From contig DAIUAL010000189.1 of assembly GCA_036847245.1 (NCBI GenBank), positions 1 to 6,852 on the forward strand: 6,852 nt of DNA, in the 5' to 3' direction. The position numbers were made by a program, and so were the translations under genes. Shown in pieces: positions 6,045 through 6,852 of this stretch. Below the pieces are notes generated by a model. It saw only the letters and a list, made by a program, of their open reading frames with translations, was not told where the DNA came from and ran no database searches. Every line of letters begins with the position of its first letter. The stretch's first letter is position 1. The stretch is from UBA4661 sp002405405. Lineage in GTDB: Bacteria > Bacteroidota > Ignavibacteria > Kapaibacteriales > UBA4661.

Positions 6045-6852
6045 TTAAAATTCGACGTTCACACCAATACTTGGCAAGACACCAATCGATGAGTTTTGAA
6101 CTGCCTCACGAGCAACAAAATCCCATCGGATGCCCGATACATTTTTACGCCCATTGATATTTTGAATATCGATATATGTTACAAGTTGCAAACCTGAAAA
6201 GCTCCAGCGCCGATCAATACGTACATCAATAGCAAAGAGTGCGGGCAAACGCTCTCCCTCATTTAAACGTGTAAAATTGAGTTGTCCTTCGCGTACTGAT
6301 CCCCGTTCGTAAAATGGTGTTGTCGGCAGTCCTGTTGCCAATCGCATTTTAGCACTCACTTCCCATTTCTCATTAAAACGATAGCCGGCGGCGATATTAC
6401 CCAGAATCCGAGAGTCGTAATTTCCGGTGCGCTCAACACCTTCAATCGAAGTAAAGAGTGTACGATTGATGCTGATACTTGCCAATCCGTAGAGCGGAAT
6501 ATCGCTCAATTTCTTTTGGACAAAAAACTCAATACCATACGCACGACCTGTTGCCGTTGGTGTAACCGGTTCCAAGCCGAAAGGAATATCGAGTGTAAGG
6601 TCATCAAATGATGTTGGTGCCAAGACACCTTGCGGACGGAACACCCGCGCAGGGTAATCAGCATACTGCTTGTAATATGTTTCAATCGTAAACTTTATAT
6701 CGGTTGTTGGTGTTATCTCATAACCAAGAATTGCTTGATCGGCACGAAAAGGAACGAGATTGCGTCCATTGCGAGCATCGCCAATCATCCAAATATATTG
6801 TGGCGATTGATAGTATCGTCCTGCGCTAAAATTGAGTGAAGAAATTGGATTT
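6045..6852 (-). CDS. TonB-dependent outer-membrane receptor, C-terminal barrel only (5' end outside window)
   Basis: The C-terminal 268 residues of a TonB-dependent receptor, an outer-membrane beta barrel that imports ligands such as siderophores, vitamins or glycans using TonB energy. The frame stays open through the ATG at 6788 to the window edge. The extra residues (GRYYQSPQYIW) run into MIGDARNGRNLVPFRADQA, the barrel signature where a 'G.Y.QSP' strand precedes the 'L.p..a....G.E' strand, so the gene clearly starts outside. Alternating strands follow (KFTIETYYKQY, GIEFFVQKKL, ASISINRTLF, LFAIDVRIDRRW, TYIDIQNI), and the protein ends in VNVEF, with the terminal Phe that acts as a beta-barrel assembly signal. 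The plug and TonB box are not visible, so the ligand cannot be inferred. A long hairpin follows the stop. No functional link to the MarR gene is evident. Confidence 0.88.
   Translation of the reverse strand, partial: NPISSLNFSAGRYYQSPQYIWMIGDARNGRNLVPFRADQAILGYEITPTTDIKFTIETYYKQYADYPARVFRPQGVLAPTSFDDLTLDIPFGLEPVTPTATGRAYGIEFFVQKKLSDIPLYGLASISINRTLFTSIEGVERTGNYDSRILGNIAAGYRFNEKWEVSAKMRLATGLPTTPFYERGSVREGQLNFTRLNEGERLPALFAIDVRIDRRWSFSGLQLVTYIDIQNINGRKNVSGIRWDFVAREAVQNSSIGVLPSIGVNVEF

Noticed and set aside
1..6852. Possible defence, CRISPR, prophage or insertion-sequence content
   Set aside because: No repeat-spacer pattern, transposase, integrase, nuclease, toxin or tRNA was found. All large reading frames are explained by secretion cargo, oxidoreductases, a regulator and a receptor.

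Overview
This window looks like chromosomal DNA from a member of the Bacteroidota/Chlorobiota group (Bacteroidetes, Ignavibacteria, Kapabacteria and relatives). Three things point there. Two neighbouring secreted proteins end in type IX secretion system (T9SS) C-terminal sorting domains. A large TonB-dependent receptor barrel is present. One promoter matches the Bacteroidota primary-sigma consensus TTTG-N20-TAnnTTTG exactly. The species cannot be fixed from the sequence alone.

Left third (1-3075, plus strand): two T9SS cargo genes in tandem, 11 bases apart. The first is a subtilisin-family (S8) protease whose coding frame is open to the left edge of the window, so its true start and signal peptide lie outside. 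Its catalytic His, Ser and oxyanion Asn are recognisable, but the usual Asp position carries Glu. The second encodes a signal peptide, a fibronectin-III-like domain, an unassigned middle region and a sorting domain. A strong intrinsic terminator (3201-3227) closes this plus-strand unit, which converges on the next block.

Middle (3255-5870, minus strand): in transcription order, a MarR-family regulator with its own promoter and terminator, then a short-chain dehydrogenase/reductase (SDR), then an aldo/keto reductase (AKR). A palindrome TTGTA-N2-TACAA overlaps the MarR promoter and recurs between the MarR terminator and the SDR gene. The MarR protein has cysteines at the start of its first helix. 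Together these suggest a small regulon in which a possibly redox- or electrophile-responsive repressor controls itself and a pair of NAD(P)H-dependent carbonyl reductases. This is inference.

Right end (6045-6852, minus strand): the last 268 residues of a TonB-dependent outer-membrane receptor whose 5' part lies beyond the window, followed by a long 15-bp hairpin that probably ends its transcript.

No tRNA, rRNA, CRISPR array, insertion sequence or phage gene was seen. No clearly new multi-gene system is evident. The most useful leads are the MarR operator pair and the Asp-to-Glu change in the protease.
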